Shown in pieces: positions 57,675 through 64,000 of a stretch of DNA of 64,000 nt. Location of the stretch: NCBI RefSeq assembly GCF_031457495.1, contig NZ_JAVDWM010000001.1, positions 2,158,001-2,222,000 of the forward strand, given 5' to 3'. The position numbers and the translations under genes were made by a program. The notes under the pieces are model-generated. The model made no database searches. It had not been told where the DNA came from and worked only from the letters and a program-made list of their open reading frames with translations. The DNA comes from Sphingopyxis sp. BE259 (lineage in GTDB: Bacteria; Pseudomonadota; Alphaproteobacteria; Sphingomonadales; Sphingomonadaceae). Within the stretch, counting starts at the first letter, position 1. Each line of letters opens with the position of its first letter.

Positions 57675-58124
57675 TTAGCCAACCGTCGCTTTGACGATCT
57701 TGCCGGGTTCGCGCGGCGGCTCGCCCTTGGGCAGCGCGTCGACATTGTCCATGCCTTCGATCACTTCGCCCCACGCGGTATATTGATTGTCGAGGAAACG
57801 CGCGTCGTCGAAGCAGATGAAGAACTGGCTGTTCGCGCTGTTCGGATTCTGCGACCGGGCCATCGAGCACACGCCGCGGACGTGCGGCTGCGCGTTGAAT
57901 TCCTGCGGCAGGTCGGGCAGCGGGCTGCCGCCCATGCCGGTGCCGGTCGGATCGCCGCCCTGCGCCATAAAGCCGGGGATGACACGGTGGAACACGACGC
58001 CGTCGTAAAAGCCTTCGCTGGCCAGCTGGGTGATGCGCTCGACGTGCAACGGCGCCAGGTCGGGGCGCAGGCGGATGACGACGTCGCCGGTCGACAGCGA
58101 AAGGGTAAGGGTCTGGTCGGTCAT
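57675..58124 (-). CDS. ppiB: cyclophilin-type peptidyl-prolyl isomerase
   Basis: 149-residue cytoplasmic cyclophilin. Signature FHRVIPGFMAQGGDPTGTGMGG (in part: FHRVIPGFMAQGGDP, TGTGMGG), MARSQNPNSANSQFFICF and GEVIEGMDNVDAL. Start ATG 58124 has AGGAG 6 nt upstream; a longer open frame to 58220 has no support. Catalyses proline isomerisation during folding. Confidence 0.93.
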   Translation of the reverse strand: MTDQTLTLSLSTGDVVIRLRPDLAPLHVERITQLASEGFYDGVVFHRVIPGFMAQGGDPTGTGMGGSPLPDLPQEFNAQPHVRGVCSMARSQNPNSANSQFFICFDDARFLDNQYTAWGEVIEGMDNVDALPKGEPPREPGKIVKATVG

Positions 58125-58197
58125 GATCGGCTCCTGTAGCAAATGTTGGCGGTGCCATAGCGAGCCGGGCGGCCAAAGCCACGCATTAATTGCCGAG

Positions 58198-58272
58198 CCC
58201 CCCTTCCCCGGCGTTGCCATATGCGGGCGCCGGGACTAGGGGGAGGTCACGGCCCGTCGGCCATCCGCCGAC
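58198..58272 (+). promoter_or_regulatory. structured 5' leader of mgtE
   Basis: Two nested stems, CCCCCC (58198-58203) with GGGGG (58239-58243) and CCCGGCG (58207-58213) with CGCCGGG (58228-58234), followed by a 6-bp hairpin GTCGGC-CATCC-GCCGAC (58256-58272), 21 bp before the mgtE ATG. No U-run, so it is not a plain terminator. Could be an Mg-responsive leader. It does not match any riboswitch class I know. Confidence 0.4.
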
Positions 58273-58293
58273 ACTGACAGGGAGGACCGCGCG

Positions 58294-59748
58294 ATGGACA
58301 ACCGCGAAGATTCCCGGTCCGCCGAGGATGTCGCCATCACCGACGATCGCGACCGCGATGCCGCGGTGCGCGAGACCGAAACCGAACTCGACGAGGACGA
58401 CCGGCTAAGACCCCAATTCGTCCGCGACGTCATCGAGCTGGCCGAAGCCGGCGAAGGCGAAGCGGCGCGCGAGCGCATCGGCCGCCTGCACCCTGCCGAC
58501 ATCGCCGACCTGTTCGAACTCGCGCGCAGCGACGAGCGCCCGATGCTCGCCGCGGTGCTGGGCAACATGCTGTCCGCCGACGTCCTGTCGGAAATGAACG
58601 ACTATGTGCGCGAGGAGCTGATCGACCTGCTCGCGCCCGAGCAAGTCGCCGAACTCGCCGCCGAACTCGATACCGACGACGCCGTCGCGATCATCGAGGA
58701 TATGGAGGCGGACGAGCAGCAGGCAGTGCTCGACGCGATGGAGCCCGAAGATCGCGCCGCGATCGAGGACGCCCTCTCTTTCCCCGAGGAATCCGCCGGG
58801 CGATTGATGCAGCGCGACCTGGTGGCGGTGCCAGAGCATGTCACCGTCGGCGACGTCATCGACCGGCTGCGCGAAGATACCGACCTGACCAGCGATTTCT
58901 GGGAAATCTTCATCGTCGATCCGATGCACCGCCCGGTCGGCACCTGCCAGCTGAGCTGGATTTTGCGCACCCCGCGCGACATCGCGATCAGCGATGTGAT
59001 GAAGCGCGAACAGACGTTGATCCCGGTCGACATGGACCAGGAAGAGGTCGCGCTGCGTTTCCAGAAATATGCGCTGATCTCCGCCGCGGTCGTCGACAAG
59101 GCCGGACGGCTCGTCGGTATGATCACCGTCGATGACGTCGTCCATATCATTCAGGAAGAGGCGGGTGAGGACATCTTGCGCCTGTCGGGCGCTGGCGACG
59201 GCGACATCAACGAACCGATCCGCGAGACATACAGCGCGCGGGTGCGCTGGCTGGTCGCCAACCTCGGCACCGCGCTGCTTGCTTCCTCGATCGTCGGATT
59301 CTTCGGCGGTGCGATCGAACAGATGGTGGCGCTCGCCGCGCTGATGCCGATCGTCGCCGGGGTGGGCGGCAATGCGGGAACCCAGACGCTGGCGGTGACG
59401 GTGCGCGCGCTCGCGATGAACCAGCTCACCGATTCCAACAGCTGGCGCGCGATCTGGCGTGAAATGAAAATCGCCTTGCTCAACGGCGCGACGATCGCGC
59501 TGCTGGCGGGGACAGCAACCGCGATATGGTTCGCCAACCCGCAACTTGGCGCCGTTATTGCCGCGGCGATGGTCGTGAACATCTTTGTGGCGGGCGTCGC
59601 CGGGGTCGCGATCCCGCTGTTGCTCGACCGGGTCGACCAGGATCCGGCGGTCGCGAGCTCCATTTTTGTCACCATGACGACCGACTCCATGGGCTTTCTG
59701 GCCTTCCTGGGCCTCGCAGTGGCGAGCGGCCTGACCACCATGGGCTAA
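58294..59748 (+). CDS. mgtE: magnesium transporter MgtE
   Basis: Inner-membrane Mg2+ channel of 484 residues. N-terminal superhelical Mg-sensor domain rich in acidic residues (about 60-180, RIGRLHPADIADLFEL; LAAELDTDDAVAIIEDM), two CBS domains (about 195-300, SAGRLMQRDLVAVP; AVVDKAGRLVGMITVDDVV) and a C-terminal pore with five helices (GVGGNAGTQTLAVTVRAL). The N and CBS domains gate the pore by Mg binding, so flux is self-limiting. GGGAGG precedes the ATG. Confidence 0.95.
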   Translation: MDNREDSRSAEDVAITDDRDRDAAVRETETELDEDDRLRPQFVRDVIELAEAGEGEAARERIGRLHPADIADLFELARSDERPMLAAVLGNMLSADVLSEMNDYVREELIDLLAPEQVAELAAELDTDDAVAIIEDMEADEQQAVLDAMEPEDRAAIEDALSFPEESAGRLMQRDLVAVPEHVTVGDVIDRLREDTDLTSDFWEIFIVDPMHRPVGTCQLSWILRTPRDIAISDVMKREQTLIPVDMDQEEVALRFQKYALISAAVVDKAGRLVGMITVDDVVHIIQEEAGEDILRLSGAGDGDINEPIRETYSARVRWLVANLGTALLASSIVGFFGGAIEQMVALAALMPIVAGVGGNAGTQTLAVTVRALAMNQLTDSNSWRAIWREMKIALLNGATIALLAGTATAIWFANPQLGAVIAAAMVVNIFVAGVAGVAIPLLLDRVDQDPAVASSIFVTMTTDSMGFLAFLGLAVASGLTTMG

Positions 59749-59826
59749 TCAAGATATTGGAATCAAAAGTCGATTCCGCAGCCCAAAAATGGTGCAAAAA
59801 AAATTTCATCGGCCGCATTTTTTTCG
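59749..59826. other. A/T-rich spacer after mgtE
   Basis: About 78 bp with A- and T-runs (CAAAAAAAATTTCATCGG; CATTTTTTTCGGG) but no strong stem. No gene. It may hold the mgtE transcript end and separates it from the entericidin promoter. Confidence 0.3.
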
Positions 59827-59852
59827 GGAACTTATCCGACATTTGGCTCGTT
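59827..59852 (+). promoter_or_regulatory. EcfG-type (general stress sigma) promoter before entericidin
   Basis: GGAAC at 59827-59831 and CGTT at 59849-59852 are separated by 17 bp, matching the alphaproteobacterial general-stress consensus GGAAC-N16/17-CGTT. Initiation would fall near 59860, giving a leader of about 120 nt to the entericidin ATG at 59983. Confidence 0.6.
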
Positions 59853-59982
59853 TCCCATTCGAGCAGCGATCATCGCCCCCCCGCAGCGCTGCTCAGCAAC
59901 ATTGGCCCGGCCCGCATTTCCCTCCCCCCCCTCGAAAGCGCGCCGGGCCATTTTGCATCCCCATCCAGAGAGGTTCGAAAAA

Positions 59983-60111
59983 ATGACGAGTTTCCGCGCT
60001 ATCATTCTCGCCGTTTTGGCAAGTGTCGTCGTCACCGGCTGTAACACCGTCAAGGGTGCGGGCCGCGACATCGAATCGGTTGGTCAGGCTGGCAGCGACG
60101 CCATCGACTGA
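59983..60111 (+). CDS. ecnB: entericidin-type small lipoprotein
   Basis: 42-residue lipoprotein precursor. Signal helix FRAIILAVLASVVV followed by lipobox VTGC (Cys20), then NTVKGAGRDIESVGQAGSDAID, the standard entericidin A/B tail. Located in the envelope after lipidation. Entericidins are stress-induced small lipoproteins; the EcfG-type promoter upstream fits. GAGAGG precedes the ATG. Too short to be found by length-based gene callers. Confidence 0.85.
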   Translation: MTSFRAIILAVLASVVVTGCNTVKGAGRDIESVGQAGSDAID

Positions 60112-60156
60112 TCGGGCGATTTGACCGGGCGACTGGCCCCGGTTTATCCGCTTACC

Positions 60157-60966
60157 CTAAGCCTCTTCGAGAGGCTCGACAGGCGCCTCTCCGGCGCCTG
60201 TTTTGCGTCGGCGCTGGGTAAACCAGATCGCAAACAACGACATTTCGTAAAGCAGGATCAGCGGGATCGCGAGCAGGAACTGACTCAGAATATCGGGCGG
60301 GGTCGCCACCGCCGCGATCGCGAAAGCGGCGACGATCATGTAACGCCGCGCCGACACCAGTTGCTCACGCGTCACCAGCCCCGACCGTTCGATCAGCATC
60401 AGCAAGATCGGCAGCAGGAACGCGATACCGAACGCCATGATAAACTGCATGATGAAACTGAGATAATTGGCGACCGACGGCAGCGCTTCCTGCTGAATCC
60501 CGCCCATGTCGCCCTGATAGCCGAGCAGGAATTTCAGCGCGACGGGGACCGTGACGAAATAGGCCAGACAGGCGCCCGCAGTAAACAGCACCGGGGTCGC
60601 GAACAGGAACGGCAGCAGCGCCCGCTTTTCCTTTTTGTACAAGCCGGGAGCGACAAATTTCCAAAGCTGGTTGGTGATGACGGGAAACGCGATCATCATA
60701 GATGCGAACAGCGCGACCTTGATCTGGACGAAAAAGGCCTCGAACAGCTGGGTGTAGATGATCTTGCCCTGCCCCGCGGCGACGAGCGGCTGGACCAGGA
60801 TGCTGAAAATCGGTTCGGCGTAATAAAGGCATACGCCAAACGCCAGTCCGATCGCGATCAGCGATTTGAGCAGCCGCGACCGCAGCTCGATCAGATGATC
60901 GAGCAGCGGCATCTTGCCACCCGCGCCGTCATCTTCACTGGCGGTGATCGGCGTTTCGGCGGTCAT
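60157..60966 (-). CDS. tatC: Sec-independent protein translocase TatC
   Basis: Six-helix membrane core of the twin-arginine translocase (269 residues). The N-terminal LLDHLIELRSRLLKSLIAIG signal-peptide-binding motif, FVAPGLYKKEKRALLPFLF and the conserved TPPDILSQFLLAIPLILLYE are present. Recognises RR signal peptides with TatB. Overlaps tatB by 4 bp. Its last codons also encode a hairpin plus T-run on the plus strand that can end the entericidin transcript. Confidence 0.96.
   Translation of the reverse strand: MTAETPITASEDDGAGGKMPLLDHLIELRSRLLKSLIAIGLAFGVCLYYAEPIFSILVQPLVAAGQGKIIYTQLFEAFFVQIKVALFASMMIAFPVITNQLWKFVAPGLYKKEKRALLPFLFATPVLFTAGACLAYFVTVPVALKFLLGYQGDMGGIQQEALPSVANYLSFIMQFIMAFGIAFLLPILLMLIERSGLVTREQLVSARRYMIVAAFAIAAVATPPDILSQFLLAIPLILLYEMSLFAIWFTQRRRKTGAGEAPVEPLEEA
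60180..60204 (+). terminator. rho-independent terminator for the entericidin transcript, inside tatC
   Basis: CAGGCGCC-TCTCC-GGCGCCTG is an 8-bp perfect stem followed by TTTT on the plus strand, 69 bp after the entericidin stop. The same bases encode the TatC C-terminus in antisense. Confidence 0.65.
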
Positions 60967-61343
60967 GGCAGCGGCCCGTCGCGCGGCGGCACGACATGCG
61001 TTTCAGGGGGCGTCGCGGCCGCGGCCTGATCCGCATCGGGTTCGCTGCGCTTGCCTGGTTCGGGCAGCGCCGGGGCAGTTGAGGGTGGTGTATTCACGTC
61101 GTCGATGCGCGGAAATTCGCGCATGATTGCGTCATTCTGCTCGCGCCATTGCTTTTCCAGCTCTTCCAGTTCGGCCTCGCGCATCATCGTGTCGAGCCCG
61201 GAGCGGAAATGGCGCGCCATGCCGCGCGCCTTGCCCATCCATTTGCCCACGAACCGCATCGCCTTTGGCAAATCCTTGGGGCCGATAACCACCAGGGCCA
61301 CCACAATGACGAGCAGCAGCTCGGTGGGCGCAACGTCAAACAT
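60963..61343 (-). CDS. tatB: Sec-independent protein translocase TatB
   Basis: 126 residues. One N-terminal membrane helix (LLLVIVVALVVIGPKDLPKAM) then an amphipathic helix (MRFVGKWMGKARGMARHF) and a Pro-rich acidic tail. The Gly-Pro hinge (IGPKDLP) is typical of TatA/B; length and acidic tail assign TatB. Coupled to tatC by ATGA and 32 bp after tatA. Confidence 0.94.
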   Translation of the reverse strand: MFDVAPTELLLVIVVALVVIGPKDLPKAMRFVGKWMGKARGMARHFRSGLDTMMREAELEELEKQWREQNDAIMREFPRIDDVNTPPSTAPALPEPGKRSEPDADQAAAATPPETHVVPPRDGPLP

Positions 61344-61375
61344 GAACTAGAACTTCCCCCGCAGCCGGACAGCAA

Positions 61376-61609
61376 TCAGAGCTTGTCGTGCTCGGCGGTG
61401 GGCGTGGTTATCGGGGCGCCGTCGGGTGCGCGCTGGCCCTCGATGTGCTTGGGCGCCGCGGGCGGCGTGTCGTCTTCGGCCATGCCCTTCTTGAAACTTT
61501 TGATGCCCTTGGCAACATCGCCCATCATATCGGAAAAACGGCCCTTGCCGAACAGCAACAGGACGAGGATGCCGACGATCAGCCAATGCCAGATGCTGAA
61601 GCTACCCAT
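61376..61609 (-). CDS. tatA: Sec-independent protein translocase TatA
   Basis: 77 residues, [24 protein letters not shown] then [22 protein letters not shown] (in part). The membrane helix, FGKGRFS hinge and amphipathic helix are canonical; TatA oligomers form the translocation pore. 25 bp after scpB, first Tat gene in the run. Confidence 0.94.
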   Translation of the reverse strand: MGSFSIWHWLIVGILVLLLFGKGRFSDMMGDVAKGIKSFKKGMAEDDTPPAAPKHIEGQRAPDGAPITTPTAEHDKL

Positions 61610-61634
61610 GTCAAAATCTCCTTGAGGCGCTTAT

Positions 61635-62228
61635 CTAGGCCTCTTCACCGTCTTTTACTAGGTCCAGCTCGCCCATAGCATCATCAAAAGCGAGGTCGAC
61701 CGGATCGAGCAGACCCGCCGCGCGCAGATCATCGATGCCCGGCAAATCCTTGCGGCTGCTAAGGCCGAAATGCTGCAAAAATGCGTCGGTGGTCTTGTAG
61801 ATCAGCGGCCGGCCCGGCACCTCGCGGCGTCCAGCGGGCGCGATCCACTCGGCCTCCATCAGCACGTCGAGCGTGCCTTTCGACGTCTGGACGCCGCGGA
61901 TCGCTTCGATCTCGGCGCGGCTGACCGGCTCATGATAGGCGACTATCGCCAGCACTTCGGCGGCAGCGCGCGACAGCTTGCGCGGATCGTCGCGTTCGCG
62001 GCGCAGCAGATGGGCGAGGTCGGCAGGGGTCTGAAAATGCCAATGGCCGCCGCGTTCGACCAGTTCGATGCCGCTGCCCGCATGGCGCTGCGCGATCGCC
62101 TCGATGATCGCGCGCACCTGCCCCGGCGTCATCGCGTCGCCCAGCCGCCCGACGATCTGCCGCGGGTCGAGCGGTTCGTCGCTGGCGAACAGCATCGCCT
62201 CAATGGCGCGTTCCAGATCGTCGATCAT
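61635..62228 (-). CDS. scpB: segregation and condensation protein B
   Basis: ScpB (197 residues), winged-helix kite subunit of the SMC-ScpAB condensin. ERAIEAMLFASDEPLDPRQI, LSRAAAEVLAIVAYHEPVSRAEIEAIRG (in part) and TTDAFLQHFGLSSRKDLPGI are characteristic. Works with ScpA to organise and segregate the chromosome. Overlaps scpA by 4 bp. Confidence 0.95.
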   Translation of the reverse strand: MIDDLERAIEAMLFASDEPLDPRQIVGRLGDAMTPGQVRAIIEAIAQRHAGSGIELVERGGHWHFQTPADLAHLLRRERDDPRKLSRAAAEVLAIVAYHEPVSRAEIEAIRGVQTSKGTLDVLMEAEWIAPAGRREVPGRPLIYKTTDAFLQHFGLSSRKDLPGIDDLRAAGLLDPVDLAFDDAMGELDLVKDGEEA

Positions 62229-63013
62229 GCGGGTTGTTGTCCCATCGGGGCTGCCTTCAGATAAAGGGGTTCGAACGCCCCATCCTGTTTCAGATCGACC
62301 CGGCCCTGCCGCGCCAGTTCGAGCGCCGCAACAAAACTAGACGCGATCGCCGACCGGCGTAGCGGGCCGACATAGTCGGACGGCAAGAAGTCGGCGAGTT
62401 CGGCCCAGTCGAGCTTGATCCCGATCATCCGCTGCAAATGGTGAAGCGCCGCGTCGAGCGTGACCACCGGGCGCCGCGACACCATATGCACGACGGGTTC
62501 GGAGCGCAGCTTGACCTGGCCATAAGCCGCCAGCAGATCGTAAAGGGTGGCGTCCCAGCGCCGCAGCTTGACGTCGCGCAGTCCCTCGGGTTTCGCGCGC
62601 AGAAACACGTCGCGGCCAACCCGGTCACGCGCGAGCAGCCGCGCAGCGGCTTCGCGCATCGCCGCAAGCCGCTGCAACCGCAATTGCAGGCGCAGCGCCA
62701 GTTCGTCGGGCGAGGGCTCCTCGAGCGGATCCTTGGGCAGCAGCAGCGCCGATTTGAGATAGGCAAGCCAAGCGGCCATCACCAGATAATCGGCGGCGAC
62801 CTCCAGCTTCAGCTGGCGCGCCTCGGCGATGAAAGTCAGATATTGTTCGACCAGCGCCAGGATCGAAATCTGCTTGAGATCAACCTTCTGGCTGCGCGCC
62901 AGCGCCAGCAGCAGGTCGAGCGGCCCTTCCCAGCTTTCGAGCGAAAGTTGCAGCGCATCGTCGCGCTCTGGCGCCGCGGGGGTTAGTTCGAAATCAAGCG
63001 CCAGTTCGTCCAT
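62225..63013 (-). CDS. scpA: segregation and condensation protein A
   Basis: ScpA kleisin (262 residues) bridging SMC heads. LESWEGPLDLLLALARSQKVDL near the N-terminus and LVMAAWLAYLKSALLLP are the signature; the C-terminal winged helix ends VAALELARQGRVDLKQDGAF. ATG 63013 lies 8 bp after the nagZ stop; the longer open frame to 63211 overlaps nagZ and is spurious. Confidence 0.95.
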   Translation of the reverse strand: MDELALDFELTPAAPERDDALQLSLESWEGPLDLLLALARSQKVDLKQISILALVEQYLTFIAEARQLKLEVAADYLVMAAWLAYLKSALLLPKDPLEEPSPDELALRLQLRLQRLAAMREAAARLLARDRVGRDVFLRAKPEGLRDVKLRRWDATLYDLLAAYGQVKLRSEPVVHMVSRRPVVTLDAALHHLQRMIGIKLDWAELADFLPSDYVGPLRRSAIASSFVAALELARQGRVDLKQDGAFEPLYLKAAPMGQQPA

Positions 63014-63021
63014 CACCCGGC

Positions 63022-64000
63022 TTACGCGACCGCGAGCAGCGCGTCGCGCTGATCGACCAGCGTCGCGAACGCACGGTCGTTGCCGACCCCCGCTATGCGG
63101 TCCATCGCGCCCTCCAGCCGCGCGCGCGACACGGTGCTGATCGGGTCGAGCGCGTTGGCGATGCCGATCATGTCGTCCATCTTGCCCCAGCAATTGAGCG
63201 CGATGTCGCAACCCGCCGCCACCGCATCGGCAGCGCGCGACGGCACATCGCCCGACAAGGCTTTCATATCTAGATCATCGGACATCAGCAGCCCATGAAA
63301 ACCGATGCGCTGGCGGATCACGCTGTCGATGATGATCGGCGACAAGGTTGCGGGTCGGTCGGGATCCCACGCTTCGAATATGACATGACACGTCATTGCC
63401 ATCGCCGCGTCGCGGAGCGCGGCGAACGGCGCCAGATCGGTCTGCAAATCGCGGTCGGGGGCGCTTACCACCGGCAGGGCTTCGTGCGTATCGAGCAGCG
63501 CGCGGCCGTGGCCGGGGATATGTTTGACGATGCCGACGACGCCGCCGTCCTGCAACCCGCCGAGGATCGCACGGCCGAGCGCGGCCACGCGCATCGGCTC
63601 GCTGCCCAGCGCGCGGTCGCCGATGACATCGCTGGCGCCCGGCTGGCGCACGTCGAGCAGTGGCAGGCAATCGACGTTGATACCGACTTCGGCGAGCATC
63701 GCGGCGAGTGCCATTGCGTTCAGCCGCGCCGCCTCGATCGCGCTCGCCGGGGCGCGGTCATACAGCGCATCAAACGTCGCACCGCTTGGGAACAGCGGCC
63801 ATTCGGGCGATTTCATCCGCGCGACGCGGCCGCCCTCCTGATCGATCAGGATCGGCACGTTGGCGCGCCCATCGAGCGCGCGCAGTTCGTCGGTCAACCG
63901 CCGCAGCTGCTCGCGGTTATCGATATTGCGCCCGAACAATATGTAGCCCGCAGGATCGCTATCCCGGAAAAATGCGCGCTCGTCTTCGGTAAGGGTCAGT
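63022..64000 (-). CDS. nagZ: beta-N-acetylhexosaminidase, 5' end cut by window edge
   Basis: Glycoside hydrolase family 3 enzyme that removes GlcNAc from anhydro-muropeptides in cell-wall recycling. Visible motifs: ILIDQEGGRVARMK, the catalytic His dyad region KHIPGHGRALLDTHEALP and nucleophile Asp in LLMSDDLDMKAL. Codons continue in frame to base 64000 (TLTEDERAFFRDSDPAGYILFGRN), so the true start is outside the window. Cytoplasmic; partner of the lytic transglycosylase pathway. Leads nagZ-scpA-scpB-tatABC. Confidence 0.94.
   Translation of the reverse strand, partial: LTLTEDERAFFRDSDPAGYILFGRNIDNREQLRRLTDELRALDGRANVPILIDQEGGRVARMKSPEWPLFPSGATFDALYDRAPASAIEAARLNAMALAAMLAEVGINVDCLPLLDVRQPGASDVIGDRALGSEPMRVAALGRAILGGLQDGGVVGIVKHIPGHGRALLDTHEALPVVSAPDRDLQTDLAPFAALRDAAMAMTCHVIFEAWDPDRPATLSPIIIDSVIRQRIGFHGLLMSDDLDMKALSGDVPSRAADAVAAGCDIALNCWGKMDDMIGIANALDPISTVSRARLEGAMDRIAGVGNDRAFATLVDQRDALLAVA

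Overview
The window is chromosomal DNA from a high-GC alphaproteobacterium, most likely a sphingomonad and probably Sphingopyxis or a close relative. This rests on the gene content and order (nagZ-scpA-scpB-tatABC; trpE/trpG-trpD-trpC-moaC-moeA-lexA-comEC-gltX-gltA; secG-pyrG-crp), on alphaproteobacterial LexA boxes of the form GTTC-N7-GTTC, on a general-stress (EcfG) type promoter, on CtrA-type boxes, and on the many palindromic intergenic repeats familiar from sphingomonad genomes. Nearly all of it is dense housekeeping sequence. I see no rRNA, tRNA, CRISPR array, prophage or intact insertion sequence.

Layout. 1-4.2 kb (minus): ispE (cut by the left edge), a secreted TPR protein and ETF-ubiquinone oxidoreductase. 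4.3-8.6 kb (plus): a degenerate uracil-DNA-glycosylase-like protein, a soluble lytic transglycosylase, moaB, and a PA0069-type radical SAM protein behind a perfect LexA box. 8.7-19.9 kb (minus): acyl-CoA synthetase, dnaE, glutathione peroxidase, lolD-lolC, then crp-pyrG-secG. tpiA (minus) and ppiD (plus) diverge at 20.9 kb. 21-28 kb (plus): ppiD, trpE, a secreted MetX-like hydrolase, trpG-trpD-trpC. A secreted hypothetical gene on the other strand separates trpC from moaC-moeA-lexA (29.6-32 kb). comEC (minus) overlaps the lexA 3' end; gltX and gltA follow on plus. 37.2-40.8 kb (minus) holds three poorly known genes: a sugar-nucleotidyltransferase-like membrane protein, an unknown helical protein, and a histidine-kinase-like protein without the phospho-acceptor His. 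40.9-45.9 kb (plus): SDR, gyrA, DUF952, YcaQ-like protein. 46-50.3 kb: peroxiredoxin, TauD-type dioxygenase, YhhN, trmFO, EF-hand protein. 50.4-54.6 kb: oxyR, moaE-moaD-pgsA, an LplT-like MFS carrier and a small tail-anchored protein with a CtrA box. 54.7-60.1 kb: RNase T2, nadC, nitronate monooxygenase, ppiB, mgtE, entericidin. 60.2-64 kb (minus): tatC-tatB-tatA-scpB-scpA-nagZ, with nagZ cut by the right edge.

How the parts connect. The trp genes, the molybdopterin genes (three loci), the Tat export genes, the condensin partners scpAB and the lipoprotein exporter lolCD are standard modules, usually joined by 4-bp ATGA overlaps that suggest translational coupling. Regulatory inputs visible in the DNA are SOS (lexA itself and the radical SAM gene), a LiuR-like branched-chain/fatty-acid operator between nadC and the nitronate monooxygenase, an EcfG-type stress promoter before entericidin, CtrA-type cell-cycle boxes, and a structured leader before mgtE. 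The least explained parts are the His-less kinase locus with its upstream CtrA-like box, the CtrA-boxed tail-anchored peptide, the degenerate UDG-like protein, and the families of intergenic palindromes that sit at most convergent gene junctions.
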